Shown: positions 8,184-16,628, counted from the first letter of the stretch. The stretch: 24,054 bases of DNA from Opitutia bacterium UBA4506 (GCA_002388665.1 DGMY01000026.1:1-24054), one strand, 5' to 3'. The notes: generated from the sequence alone by a model not told the origin. Made by a program: numbers and translations.

Positions 8184-9478
8184 GTTCCGAAAAAATCATC
8201 ATCCGGGGCGGCCGCATCATCGACCCCGCATCCGACCGCGATGAGGTCGGCGACCTCTTCATCTGCGACGGCAAAGTATCCAGCTCCTTCGATGAGAAAG
8301 ATGCGCGAATCATCGACGCTACCGGCAAAGTCGTTTGCCCAGGGCTCGTTGACATCCACGTCCATTTCCGGGATCCCGGTCAAACCCATAAGGAAGACAT
8401 CCGAACCGGCACGATGTCTGCCGCGGCAGGTGGCTTTACTTCGGTGATATGCATGCCGAATACGGCGCCGACCTGCGATAACGCCGGCACCATTCAACAC
8501 ATCAACGATTCAATCTCGAAAAAGGCAGTGATCCGCGTCTACCCAACCGGTTGCCTTACCCGGAACATGGACGGCGAACAACTCGCCCCCATCGGCTCAC
8601 TCAAAAGAGCCGGTGTAGTTGCCGTAACCGATGATGGAAAGTGCGTACAGAGTAATGACCTGATGCGCCAAGTAGTGACCTACTCCAAGATGTTCGATCT
8701 GCCTGTCATGGATCATTGCCAGGATAGCTCGCTCACCCAGGGTTCCGTCATGCACGAGGGAGAATGGTCGCTACGGCTCGGCCTCAAAGGCTGGCCCGCC
8801 GCAGCCGAAGATATTATCGTCGCTCGGAATATTATCCTCTCCGAACTAACTGGAGCGCATATCCACATGCAGCACGTGTCGTCGGCCGATTCAGTGGAAC
8901 TCCTCCGCCAAGCCAAAAGGAAAGGTATCCGCGTGAGCGGCGAAGCGAGCCCCCATCATATCGCGCTGACCGACAAGTACCTCAGCGGCTACGATCCATT
9001 TTTCAAAATGAACCCTCCCCTGCGCTCCGAGAGTCATCGACTCGCCCTAATCGAGGGGCTGCGCGATGGCACTCTGGATTGCATTGCCACCGACCACGCA
9101 CCGCACCGAGAGTACGAAAAAGATGTGGAGCTCGACCAAGCGCCTTTTGGTATTGTCGGTCTCGAGACCGCCCTGCCGGTTTGCCTAGAGGTGCTCCACC
9201 GCAGCCACGGTTTCTCCCTCCCGAAGGTCATTGATTTGATGACAGCAAAACCAGCCCGACTGATGAACATCCCGGGCGGTACACTTGCCGAAGGAGAACC
9301 TGCGGATGTCACGATTTTCGATTCTGAAAAAGAATGGATTCCATCTCGCGAAGAGTTCAAGAGTAAGAGCTTCAATTCCCCTTGGCTAGGAATCACCCTC
9401 AAGGGCCGCACCGAGTTCACTCTGGTCAATGGTCGGGTCGTCTACGAACAAGGCACGATTGCCGAAACGGAGAGATGA
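8180..9478 (+). CDS. pyrC: Dihydroorotase, type I
   Basis: This 432-residue amidohydrolase closes carbamoyl aspartate to dihydroorotate, the third pyrimidine step. The zinc-binding HVHFRDPG (60-67), the TDDGKCVQ segment (Asp151/152), MDHCQD (His179), QHVSS (His232), EASPHH, KMNPPLR and the catalytic Asp305 in IATDHAPHRE are all present. This length and the TDDG segment indicate the Bacillus/Aquifex-like class rather than the shorter E. coli enzyme. The start at 8180 overlaps the pyrB stop (ATGA) and has a good ribosome-binding site. The active-site residues are intact, so the protein is probably a true enzyme and not a PyrC' scaffold. Confidence 0.97.
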   Translation: MSSEKIIIRGGRIIDPASDRDEVGDLFICDGKVSSSFDEKDARIIDATGKVVCPGLVDIHVHFRDPGQTHKEDIRTGTMSAAAGGFTSVICMPNTAPTCDNAGTIQHINDSISKKAVIRVYPTGCLTRNMDGEQLAPIGSLKRAGVVAVTDDGKCVQSNDLMRQVVTYSKMFDLPVMDHCQDSSLTQGSVMHEGEWSLRLGLKGWPAAAEDIIVARNIILSELTGAHIHMQHVSSADSVELLRQAKRKGIRVSGEASPHHIALTDKYLSGYDPFFKMNPPLRSESHRLALIEGLRDGTLDCIATDHAPHREYEKDVELDQAPFGIVGLETALPVCLEVLHRSHGFSLPKVIDLMTAKPARLMNIPGGTLAEGEPADVTIFDSEKEWIPSREEFKSKSFNSPWLGITLKGRTEFTLVNGRVVYEQGTIAETER

Positions 9479-9918
9479 AAGAGAAGCCCGCGATATCGGG
9501 CAACCACTCGGTGAGCTCTCCCGATGAGGAGCTTCCGATTCTTTTTTTTGATTCGGACTGCGTCTTCTGCCTTCGTTCGGTCGACTGGATCATACGTCAC
9601 GACCCAAAGCAGACTATTTCGTTTGCAGGGCTCCACTCAAATGCCGCAGATCGCTGGGTTCCCGCTGACCATCCATTGCGCAATCAAGATACCATGATCT
9701 TCTGCGACTCGACCGGTCTCTATGGACAAAGTGAAGCAGCATTTCGCGCCCTTCGCCCACTCAAGACAATCGCCCGCGCGCTCCTACTGTTCTCAATACT
9801 GCCCCGCTGGTCCACAGACCCTGCCTACAGATGGATTGCAAATCACCGCCACTGGTTCGGCCGTCCCGACTCCTGTAAGCTACCGGATCCGTCTACCGCC
9901 CACCGCTTCCTCGATTAA
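9475..9918 (+). CDS. DCC-family (DUF393) thiol-disulfide oxidoreductase-like protein
   Basis: The 147-residue protein carries the DCC signature near its N-terminus: FFDSDCVFC, with Asp26, Asp28, Cys29 and Cys32 forming a CxxC pair. The remainder is typical of the family, with a GLYGQSEAAFRAL block resembling the substrate-side helix and a short hydrophobic stretch (about 100-110). The family is named for a thioredoxin-like redox motif, but few members have a known substrate. Its ATG overlaps the pyrC stop (ATGA), so it is co-translated with the pyrimidine genes. A metabolic link is not established. Confidence 0.85.
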   Translation: MKEKPAISGNHSVSSPDEELPILFFDSDCVFCLRSVDWIIRHDPKQTISFAGLHSNAADRWVPADHPLRNQDTMIFCDSTGLYGQSEAAFRALRPLKTIARALLLFSILPRWSTDPAYRWIANHRHWFGRPDSCKLPDPSTAHRFLD

Positions 9919-9925
9919 CGTAATT

Positions 9926-10765
9926 GTGGACCCTGAAAACACCATCAGCGCCGGCAATCTCATTCTATTCGGAATCGCCCTCTTTGGCGCCATTGCTTCC
10001 TACTCACGCCCAATTAGAAGGCTCAGCGAGCCTGAACCAACATGGAGTCCCTGGAACCTCTCGATTGTCGCCTTTTCGAGGTACCTTTGGCTCGTGCTTC
10101 TCGCGATCCTCTTCGCGCCCCTCGCTGGCGACACTCTAATCGGTTTGATCATACCCAGTCGAGCCGATGACGACCGGATTCGATCCATTTTCGCTACATT
10201 TGTCATGCAAGCGGGACTGATCGGCGTCGTTCTCGTCGCCATACAGAATCGGAAATGGTCGCTCCACAGCTTCTTTGAAACCAGCGGGGTGTCTTGGAAA
10301 GTGGTTTTCACACACACCGGACATTTATTTTTCCGCTACCTCCCTGCCATCTGGCTTGTGGGAGCCTTTTGGGGGACGATTCTTTACGCTCTGAACTATC
10401 TTGGATTTCCAATCACCGCAGAGCCTCAAATCGCCACTCAATGGATCGCAGAATCTAGCTCGATCACCTTCCTTGCTGTCATGGGTATCATGGTAGTCCT
10501 GACGGCTCCACTTTCTGAAGAACTGGTCTTCCGAGGTCTACTCTTCCGGTTCCTCCGCGAACGCAGTTCAGCCAGGTTCGCGCTCATCCTCAGCTCGCTC
10601 CTGTTTGCCCTTCTTCATGCGAGTCTACACAGCTTCCTCCCACTGTTATTTATCGGCCTCCTTCTCACGAAACTCTACGACGATACCCGGGACATCCGCA
10701 CCCCGATTCTGTTCCATCTATTCTTCAACCTCTTCTCCTTCCTAAATCTCCTCCTCTTTCCCTAG
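9926..10765 (+). CDS. CPBP-family intramembrane metalloprotease
   Basis: This polytopic membrane protein has the three CPBP (Abi/CAAX protease, Rce1-like) motifs in the C-terminal half. They are EELVFRG with Glu198, Glu199 and Arg203 (EExxxR), FALLH with His231, and HLFFN with His264 and Asn268. These residues build the glutamate-activated active site of the family. A GTG at 9926 is the most likely start, giving 279 residues and placing it seven bases after the DCC gene stop. The frame is open for 68 further codons across the DCC gene, but that part looks like out-of-frame sequence. Substrates of such bacterial proteases are mostly unknown. It is the last gene of the operon. Confidence 0.87.
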   Translation: MDPENTISAGNLILFGIALFGAIASYSRPIRRLSEPEPTWSPWNLSIVAFSRYLWLVLLAILFAPLAGDTLIGLIIPSRADDDRIRSIFATFVMQAGLIGVVLVAIQNRKWSLHSFFETSGVSWKVVFTHTGHLFFRYLPAIWLVGAFWGTILYALNYLGFPITAEPQIATQWIAESSSITFLAVMGIMVVLTAPLSEELVFRGLLFRFLRERSSARFALILSSLLFALLHASLHSFLPLLFIGLLLTKLYDDTRDIRTPILFHLFFNLFSFLNLLLFP

Positions 10766-10894
10766 AGAATGACCGGCTAAGGCCAGCTGGACGGGAAAAT
10801 CCTCGCAAGCTGCGACTTAAAACCCTGCCAGATCCGGCCCTCCTCAGATCGGACTCCCTGCCCCCCGCTCAAAGTGGTCCGCCCCACTCAACCT

Positions 10895-11611
10895 TCAGTC
10901 TTTAAACGATCCAGTTTCTAAAAACCGGATCGTGTAGTCGATCACTTCGGCACTATTCATAATAAACGGGTGAGTCGCCTGAACGACGATATGCTCCTTC
11001 ATGCCCTCTACTTTTGTTCGCTCGACTGACACTTTTCCATCATCTGGTCCCGGGATCATGGCGGAACTGTTAATCCAATTGACCGAACGATCGCCAGCAA
11101 TCACCCCCAACTCAAACTCAACGGGTCCAAGTTTGTTGGGCGTCGAGTCCTCATCCGTTCCAAGCTCCTTTCCAGCCGGCCCATTGATCTGGTCAAATAT
11201 CCACCACTCTCCTACTTCATCGACCACCTCACTCCCTTGGTTCGGGGGTCCGAGCATCACTACCCTACCCAGCTGAGGCATCTCGTTGCGGGAAAGATAG
11301 CTCCGGACCAAGATCCCTCCCATCGAGTGAGTCACGAAATTCACCCTCTCACAGTTCTGGAGAACAGGATCCTGCCACAATTTTTCCATCGTACGGTCAC
11401 TAAGTTCTTCAATGGATGCCGTTGTCGAAGGGTAATCTACATTGAGCACATAGTATCCTTCTTTGGCCAATTCACTACCCATCTTCTCCATACTCCCGTG
11501 GCCACGGGCCAGTCCGTGCAACAGGATAACCGCATCTGTAGCACGAACAACCGTGACGATCATGAGGCACGCACAAAAGATAGAGAAGTAGGTCATGGAA
11601 CGGCGCTTCAT
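10895..11611 (-). CDS. Exported alpha/beta-hydrolase, lipase-like
   Basis: The chosen start gives 238 residues with a Sec-type signal peptide (KRR, a hydrophobic core, then a small-residue end near residue 27). The alpha/beta-hydrolase marks are an oxyanion HGLARG segment, the nucleophile elbow THSMGG (Ser96) and MLGPPNQGSE, which is typical of triacylglycerol lipase-like and esterase proteins. PDDGKVS (Asp about 190-191) and ATHPFIM (His214) are the likely acid and base. The frame is open upstream to 11728, but those 39 residues precede the signal peptide and are unlikely to be translated. It is probably periplasmic or secreted. The substrate is unknown, and acyl-ester hydrolysis is an inference from the fold. 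Confidence 0.85.
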   Translation of the reverse strand: MKRRSMTYFSIFCACLMIVTVVRATDAVILLHGLARGHGSMEKMGSELAKEGYYVLNVDYPSTTASIEELSDRTMEKLWQDPVLQNCERVNFVTHSMGGILVRSYLSRNEMPQLGRVVMLGPPNQGSEVVDEVGEWWIFDQINGPAGKELGTDEDSTPNKLGPVEFELGVIAGDRSVNWINSSAMIPGPDDGKVSVERTKVEGMKEHIVVQATHPFIMNSAEVIDYTIRFLETGSFKD

Positions 11612-11815
11612 CGTACCCAATAATTCTCTCAAAACCGCAGTAGAGTCAATGACCAGACCTTGAGGGCAGTTCACGGTCGCAGCATAAAAATTCACGGGCC
11701 GCTCCGCGTATTTGCCGGCTTTTTCCAATCAAAGCTCAATGAACTGCCCGAAAACGTTTCACAGTGAAGCTGCTTCCCGCTTGCCCTTACCGAGCCAATC
11801 CACTCGCATAGGACC

Positions 11816-12523
11816 ATGAGGGACACATTCAGGCTAAAACGCTCAAAGAGCCGCATAGGAATTATCCGCCTCAGCCTATTCGCCGCCAGCTGGATCGCAG
11901 GATGTATCGGGCTGGAGGCAAAAACCGCTCTCAAACCGTCAAATACTTCCGAGGGTTACATCGCACTGCTTCTCGTCAACGAATCCCCCTTCCCTGGAGA
12001 ATCCGGTTGGGTATCGGAGGCCGACACGAAAGCTACCATGCTTTCCATCCTTTGGGTCTGCGACAACCGTATCGACAACATCCCTCCCGGCTATCGCCAA
12101 TCTCAGATCGCGGCGACTACGACAAACAACATCATCGACGTCATCACTGTCGGCGGCGAAAAGGGCCAATGCGACGGATTTTATCGAAACTCGCAAGGCC
12201 AGCCCACCACGGTTCCCCGAGTGAAAGAGCGCGTAGCCTACCTAACCCGTATTGCTAACCAGGGTTCACCGGGAAAGTTCGCCCGGCTCCTTAACTATGC
12301 ACAGTCACTCGCCGATGCATACGAGTCCGGAGGGATACAGGAGGCAGAGCGGTTTGCCGGCCTCCGCAGGATCCAGCAAATTCCGGTAACCGGCCGCGCC
12401 TATTCCTGGATGACCAATTCCGACGCATACCATCCCGGCGGGAACTTTGTCCGCATCCCCGACTCGCTATCCGGGCAACTCGGCGGCAACCGCTTCTTCA
12501 CTCTTCGCTCCTTGAATCAATGA
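11816..12523 (+). CDS. Predicted lipoprotein, possible SleB-like cell-wall hydrolase
   Basis: I do not firmly recognise this 235-residue protein. It begins with a basic n-region (KRSKSR), a hydrophobic core and IAGC, a plausible lipobox with Cys30, so it is probably a membrane-anchored lipoprotein. The mature part has an ordered set of features reminiscent of SleB/CwlJ (Hydrolase_2) lytic enzymes. These are an early Glu in LLVNESPFPGESGW, a downstream DNRI like the family NRV, a late YHPGG, and a C-terminal GGNRFFTLR like the family GNHxFY. The typical repeats are not obvious, and this resemblance was judged by eye only. Its stop overlaps the next ATG (ATGA), which ties it to the following exported protein. 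Confidence 0.7.
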   Translation: MRDTFRLKRSKSRIGIIRLSLFAASWIAGCIGLEAKTALKPSNTSEGYIALLLVNESPFPGESGWVSEADTKATMLSILWVCDNRIDNIPPGYRQSQIAATTTNNIIDVITVGGEKGQCDGFYRNSQGQPTTVPRVKERVAYLTRIANQGSPGKFARLLNYAQSLADAYESGGIQEAERFAGLRRIQQIPVTGRAYSWMTNSDAYHPGGNFVRIPDSLSGQLGGNRFFTLRSLNQ

Positions 12524-13425
12524 AACGCCTAATCCTTTCACTTTCACTTGCTCTTCCAATCGCGGCTCTTGCGGCCCCGCCAGCTGCATCCCCCCAGAAG
12601 AACACCGTTGAACTGACCAACCAACAATTCCTCTTTGAGGTCATTCAGTACCTCTATCGCTGGTATCTCGACGAGGATCACGCTCAGGTGATCGTTGAGG
12701 ACGGCGAGGCCGTCTTTCTGGTTCGAGAAAACGGCGTTTCATCCGATCCCGATGACCAAAGCCGTTTTGGCACCATCGTCCTTCCCCAGCTCGGCTACAC
12801 GCTTTCAGTCAAAAAAGCAGACTACCGAATCGAGGAACTCGACATAGATGTGCATTCAGATGTCTTCGAAATCGTCAATGTCACGCTCGGCACCCCGGAT
12901 GATATCACCAATGGTTTCGAATCGATCAGTATAGACTACGAATCTCTCATTCAGTCTGCACATCAATCCCGCGGGGACACCCGGTTTCCGGAGGGAGAAC
13001 TGCTGAGCGAGATGGTCCAAGCGGCCAAACGTAAGATCCTGGAACACGTCAGCTCCCGAAAAAAAGCCGGGCTTCCCGTGGACCTGCGTGGCTATTCAAC
13101 CTTGGAAGAATTTGTCGCCTCTCCACAAGAGATCCACCTGGCCCCGCACCCAGACGTCGCCAACGACGTCTGGATTTACTGGGAGACTGGACAGATGCTC
13201 CTGCACTTTTCCTCCGAACTCGACCTCAATGACCCCCAGCTGTGGAGCCATCAACACCTTTCCATTAAACTCTACGACATCGACGAGCAGACGGTCGTCT
13301 CCCTCCACGAGGTCGCGGGCAGCAACGCCTACCTCACACGAGATCAGGTCGGCCGCATTCTCTACAACTGTCTAGTCCTCGGGAAACGTGTGACCATCGA
13401 CAACACTGCTGATGCCGGGAAATAG
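12520..13425 (+). CDS. Exported protein of unknown function
   Basis: The 301-residue product has a clean signal peptide (MKR, a hydrophobic core, then ALA at 16-18, with likely cleavage after Ala18). The mature protein is acidic and soluble-looking, with no further membrane segment, no metal-binding cluster and no family motif that I recognise. Its central part alternates short strands and charged turns, and residues about 160-190 form a likely amphipathic helix (SEMVQAAKRKILEHV). It overlaps the upstream lipoprotein gene by ATGA, so the two are translationally coupled and probably act together in the periplasm. No function is claimed. Confidence 0.8.
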   Translation: MKRLILSLSLALPIAALAAPPAASPQKNTVELTNQQFLFEVIQYLYRWYLDEDHAQVIVEDGEAVFLVRENGVSSDPDDQSRFGTIVLPQLGYTLSVKKADYRIEELDIDVHSDVFEIVNVTLGTPDDITNGFESISIDYESLIQSAHQSRGDTRFPEGELLSEMVQAAKRKILEHVSSRKKAGLPVDLRGYSTLEEFVASPQEIHLAPHPDVANDVWIYWETGQMLLHFSSELDLNDPQLWSHQHLSIKLYDIDEQTVVSLHEVAGSNAYLTRDQVGRILYNCLVLGKRVTIDNTADAGK

Positions 13426-13568
13426 ATAGTCTCTAGAAGATCACTCTCCAGACAATCCCCGCCTCCCGTAGTTGAGAAGTACACCCTCACCGCACTTGAT
13501 CGAAATTTCGTCCTCTTTCGAGCTACGGGCACTTCCGGAAATAGGCTCACCCTCTCGATGAGAGGAAA

Positions 13569-13982
13569 TCAGTAGTCGGGCCGCTTTCGCAACTCTTTGG
13601 TCTTCCCTCGCTTTTTCTTCGATTCCACCCGGCGCTTCTTCGAGCCGAGTGTGGGACGAGTCGCTCGGCGTTTTTTCTCAGGAGTAGTCGCCCTTCGAAT
13701 CAGATCTTCCAAACGCTCCAACGCTGCGAGTTTGTTTTTCTCAAATGATCGATGCTCCTCGGCACGAATGACAATCACGCCGTCCCGGGTTAATCGCTGG
13801 TCAGGTACCCGTAAGATTCTCTCCTTATAAAAGGACGGCAAAGACGACCTCTTGACATCGAAAAAGAGCTGTACCGCACTCGAGACTTTATTCACGTTCT
13901 GACCACCTGGGCCCGACGCCCGAATCGCCTGAAACGATAGCTCAGACGCGGGAATCGTCACTTTTTGGGAAAGTCTTAGCAT
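13569..13982 (-). CDS. arfB: Alternative ribosome-rescue factor ArfB (YaeJ-type)
   Basis: The 137-residue protein has the release-factor catalytic core ASGPGGQNVNKV with GGQ at 26-28, placed near the N-terminus as in ArfB/YaeJ and ICT1. The stop-codon recognition domains of RF1/RF2 are missing. The C-terminal 35 residues are very rich in Lys and Arg (KKRRATRP, SKKRRVESKKKRGK). In the family this tail enters the empty mRNA channel of stalled ribosomes so that the GGQ can release the peptide. The size equals that of E. coli ArfB. It is a single gene convergent with the exported pair and divergent from hsp20. Confidence 0.93.
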   Translation of the reverse strand: MLRLSQKVTIPASELSFQAIRASGPGGQNVNKVSSAVQLFFDVKRSSLPSFYKERILRVPDQRLTRDGVIVIRAEEHRSFEKNKLAALERLEDLIRRATTPEKKRRATRPTLGSKKRRVESKKKRGKTKELRKRPDY

Positions 13983-14404
13983 GATCTACGGTCCTCAACT
14001 ACCTCAGGGTGCAGCTACCTACCCAACACCGGCGGCACGATTCAGTCAACCGAATGAACGAAGCCGCGCATTGTCGAAGGATCACAGACAAGCGACCCGA
14101 CAAGTCGGGACTACGTGAGATTCGCTTTGGCCGCATCGCTCCTAAGCCCCCCTCATGGCGAGAGTCCACCGTCATGTACTCTACTCTTCATTGCTAGAAC
14201 CTCCGCACCCAGACTGAGTCACTTCGTCCCGATCCACCGATCCTCCGACACCTCTACGTGTGCCGACCTGTCCCATAGCGAACGATCCAAAAAATCTATA
14301 AACACTATAAATCAACAGGTTACAAAACTCATGCCAATGGCATGGAGAATGCAAAATAGAGAACTGCTACAAATCCAATCAACTAAACAAAAGGAAAAAC
14401 AATT
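13983..14404. other. Intergenic region between arfB and hsp20
   Basis: The 422 bases separate divergent arfB and hsp20. The last 120 bases before hsp20 become A/T-rich and hold two TATAAA hexamers (14297-14302 and 14306-14311), neither with a convincing -35 at the right distance. A perfect inverted repeat lies at 14330-14344. The arfB-proximal 300 bases show no gene: short open frames there have no family likeness, and no RNA gene was recognised. No CIRCE-type heat-shock operator was seen. Confidence 0.5.
14330..14344. repeat. Inverted repeat, possible operator upstream of hsp20
   Basis: CATGCC-AAT-GGCATG is a perfect six-base inverted repeat around three bases, 61 bases before the hsp20 ATG and just downstream of two TATAAA hexamers. 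It could be a regulator-binding site or a small hairpin in the leader. There is no direct proof of function. Confidence 0.35.
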
Positions 14405-14815
14405 ATGACACTCTTCAAATACAACTCCGACAACCAGGATCCATTCGCAGGGATTAACTCCCTACTGAATCAGTTCAGTCGAGGAATCCAGCATACGCTT
14501 TCCGAGGCGCAAAAGAGTCAACAGATCCCCGTCAATCTCTACAGCACAGAAGATTCGTATGAGGTGCGTGCAGAACTCACCGGAATCGACAAAGCGGATG
14601 TTTCGGTCAGTCTCAACAACGGCGTTTTGGAGATAAAGGCAAAGCGCGACACTCATTCCGGGACTTCTCAGGTCGAGGAATCTTTCGATCGCCGGATAAC
14701 CGTCGGGGAAGATGTTGATCCTGAGGCGGTTCAAGCTCGGCTAGAAGACGGGATTCTCTCGGTCCACCTTCCCAAACGTGAGGCGGACAAACCAAAAACA
14801 ATCACGGTGGCGTAA
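14405..14815 (+). CDS. hsp20: Small heat-shock protein, Hsp20 family
   Basis: This 136-residue holdase chaperone has a variable N-terminal arm (1-40), an alpha-crystallin domain (about 41-125) ending in the signature DGILSVHLPK (115-124), and a C-terminal ITV (IxV) anchor motif. The family binds unfolding proteins during stress and passes them to DnaK/ClpB; it needs no ATP. An AAGGA ribosome-binding site (14391-14395) fixes the start. It lies 56 bases ahead of a second Hsp20 gene on the same strand, and the two share the terminator at 15305. Confidence 0.95.
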   Translation: MTLFKYNSDNQDPFAGINSLLNQFSRGIQHTLSEAQKSQQIPVNLYSTEDSYEVRAELTGIDKADVSVSLNNGVLEIKAKRDTHSGTSQVEESFDRRITVGEDVDPEAVQARLEDGILSVHLPKREADKPKTITVA

Positions 14816-14871
14816 GCCCCGAGGGTCCGAACTACCGAACACAATCTAAACAAACCAATTGCTATCATATT

Positions 14872-15255
14872 ATGAGTAACGAAATTGCACAATCTCCGAC
14901 AAAAGAAACACGCCCACAAGGGACTCGCCAGTCTTGGCAGAGACCACGCTACGAGGTAAAACCGGGCAAAGATGTCTATGAACTAAGGGTGCATCTGCCA
15001 GGGGTTCCACGGGATCAAGCTGAGGTAACGATCGAGAAAGATCAGCTTCTTGTCATTGGGCGACGGGCCAACCTCCGCCCCGACGGAGGGAAACCCGTCC
15101 ATCAAGAGCTAGTCTTGAATGACTTTCGTCTTCAACTTCAGTTGAACGTAAAGATCGACACCGACCAGATCTCGGCTCGGTCCGAGGCCGGAGTTCTAAC
15201 CGTTAGCCTTCCGGTAGCGGAGGAAAGCAAACCGAGAACTATTGCTGTTGAATAA
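14872..15255 (+). CDS. Small heat-shock protein, Hsp20 family (second copy)
   Basis: This second small heat-shock protein has 127 residues. It consists of a short basic, disordered N-terminal arm (1-25), an alpha-crystallin domain with AGVLTVSLP (106-114), and a C-terminal TIAVE carrying an IxV motif. It is clearly divergent from the neighbouring Hsp20, so the pair is an old duplication or two families rather than a recent copy. Two divergent Hsp20 proteins encoded together often form mixed oligomers in other bacteria, which is an inference here. Confidence 0.93.
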   Translation: MSNEIAQSPTKETRPQGTRQSWQRPRYEVKPGKDVYELRVHLPGVPRDQAEVTIEKDQLLVIGRRANLRPDGGKPVHQELVLNDFRLQLQLNVKIDTDQISARSEAGVLTVSLPVAEESKPRTIAVE

Positions 15256-15304
15256 ATTTTTGAAGGTCAAACCTTCGAAAATAAGAGAAAGTAAGTTGAG
15301 AGTC

Positions 15305-15335
15305 GCCCGGCACCAATTGGTGCCGGGCTTTTTTT
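15305..15335 (+). terminator. Rho-independent terminator after the hsp20 pair
   Basis: A perfect 24-base palindrome (15305-15328, arms GCCCGGCACCAA and TTGGTGCCGGGC) is followed by seven T residues (15329-15335). The inverted repeat is G+C-rich and starts 49 bases after the second Hsp20 stop. Because the palindrome has no central spacer, the RNA loop must come from opening the central A/T pairs. Confidence 0.92.
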
Positions 15336-15398
15336 GATCCCTTGAATTAAGCTCTGAGAATCCTTCGCGCGGCATCCTCCCTACCTCGAGAGAAAGGA

Positions 15399-16628
15399 CT
15401 ACAACTGACTTTTAAATATCCGGACGAAGCGCTCAGTCACTCTTTTCCAGACCGAGCGTCGAGCCCAACTGGCTTCTTTTTCCTCATGAGCGGACTCGAG
15501 GTCCAACTCGAAATGCTTGCTCAATTCGCGATAACGGCTCTCCGAAAAGACGCAGAGGACGATCTCAGCATCGCGCCGCTGTGACCGCTGGTTAAAGTTC
15601 GCCGAACCCAAGATACTCATCCCGCCGTCGATGAGCATTAATTTTTGATGTAACATCGTCTTATCATAGCGATAGATCCGTACCCCCGCCTCCAGCAGAT
15701 TCTCAAAGGTCTTAGCGGCAGCAAACCACTCAAATCGGCGATCAAGATGTTCACCGGGCAAGAGAATCTTCACATCAACTCCCCCTCGAACCTTCTCCCT
15801 GAGGAGATCCACCATGGACTCATCAATCACAAAGTATGGGGTAGAAATCCATAGAGACTTCCTTGCTTGCGAGATCGCTCCTCGCATCAAATTTGCCACA
15901 TCGCTTCCAGTGTCTCGGGAAATCGACCGCAGAACTAATATCCTGTCATCGCCCGCTTGAGCCTGTTCCACAGCAGATCCTTCGAACGAAGGAAAGTCTC
16001 CAGGGTTCGCCTCTATCCAATTATCCCAAAAAGAGCCCATCAGCCCATCCACGGCCGGCCCCATCACCTTCACGTGAGTCTCTCTCCACTCCTCAGGATT
16101 TCTGGCATCTCCCTCCCACTCTTTTGCGATCCCAACACCACCGGTGTAACCGATCCGATTGTCACAAATGAGGACTTTTCGATGCGTTCGGTTGTCATAC
16201 CTCCACAATTTCAATGAAGAAAACGGACGAAACCATTTAATGATCACTCCGGACTCCTTCATCGCTTCAACCAACTTGTCGTCCATGGATGAAGCACCAA
16301 AAGCGTCCAACAGGACGCGAACGGTCAATCCTTCCCTCGCCTTTTCACTGAGCGCGTCCGCAAACTCTTCGGCGATGTCTCCCTTCCAATAAACGAAGGT
16401 AAGAAACTCGATACTCGTCTGGGATTCTCGAATGTCCTTGAGCATCGACGGAAATATCTGGCACCCATTCCGCAGAATCACCAAATCGTTTCCGACCGTA
16501 GAGGGTATTCCCAGAAGTTTCTCCAAATAACACCGAAGGTAATCACACGACATCGACGATTTATCAGAATTTTCAGGAGAATTCATAACGATTAGAGTAA
16601 AATAGGAGGGCACCCATTCGACTCCCAT
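15399..16628 (-). CDS. Cardiolipin synthase-like phospholipase D protein
   Basis: The protein has two PLD active-site motifs. Motif one is HRKVLICD (His149, Lys151, Asp156) and motif two is HQKLMLID (His327, Lys329, Asp334), each followed by the usual GG/GSANFNQRS block. It therefore belongs with bacterial cardiolipin synthases, which join phosphatidylglycerol with another phospholipid. Unlike ClsA it lacks the two N-terminal membrane helices and resembles the shorter ClsB/ClsC class. The 409-residue start at 16628 has a GAGGAG motif (16632-16637) close upstream. Met15 (16586) is an alternative without one. It is divergent from the VTT membrane protein gene. Confidence 0.88.
   Translation of the reverse strand: MGVEWVPSYFTLIVMNSPENSDKSSMSCDYLRCYLEKLLGIPSTVGNDLVILRNGCQIFPSMLKDIRESQTSIEFLTFVYWKGDIAEEFADALSEKAREGLTVRVLLDAFGASSMDDKLVEAMKESGVIIKWFRPFSSLKLWRYDNRTHRKVLICDNRIGYTGGVGIAKEWEGDARNPEEWRETHVKVMGPAVDGLMGSFWDNWIEANPGDFPSFEGSAVEQAQAGDDRILVLRSISRDTGSDVANLMRGAISQARKSLWISTPYFVIDESMVDLLREKVRGGVDVKILLPGEHLDRRFEWFAAAKTFENLLEAGVRIYRYDKTMLHQKLMLIDGGMSILGSANFNQRSQRRDAEIVLCVFSESRYRELSKHFELDLESAHEEKEASWARRSVWKRVTERFVRIFKSQL

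Noticed and set aside
9722..9925. Open frame extending the CPBP protease into the DCC gene
   Set aside because: The sequence is a composition shadow of the DCC gene; a GTG at 9926 directly follows that gene and gives a normal family length.
11612..11728. 39-residue N-terminal extension of the lipase-like protein
   Set aside because: It precedes a complete signal peptide beginning MKRRSM, so translation most likely starts at 11611.
13551..13565. Hairpin CCTCTC-GAT-GAGAGG between the convergent genes
   Set aside because: No T-run follows on either strand, so it is not a convincing terminator.
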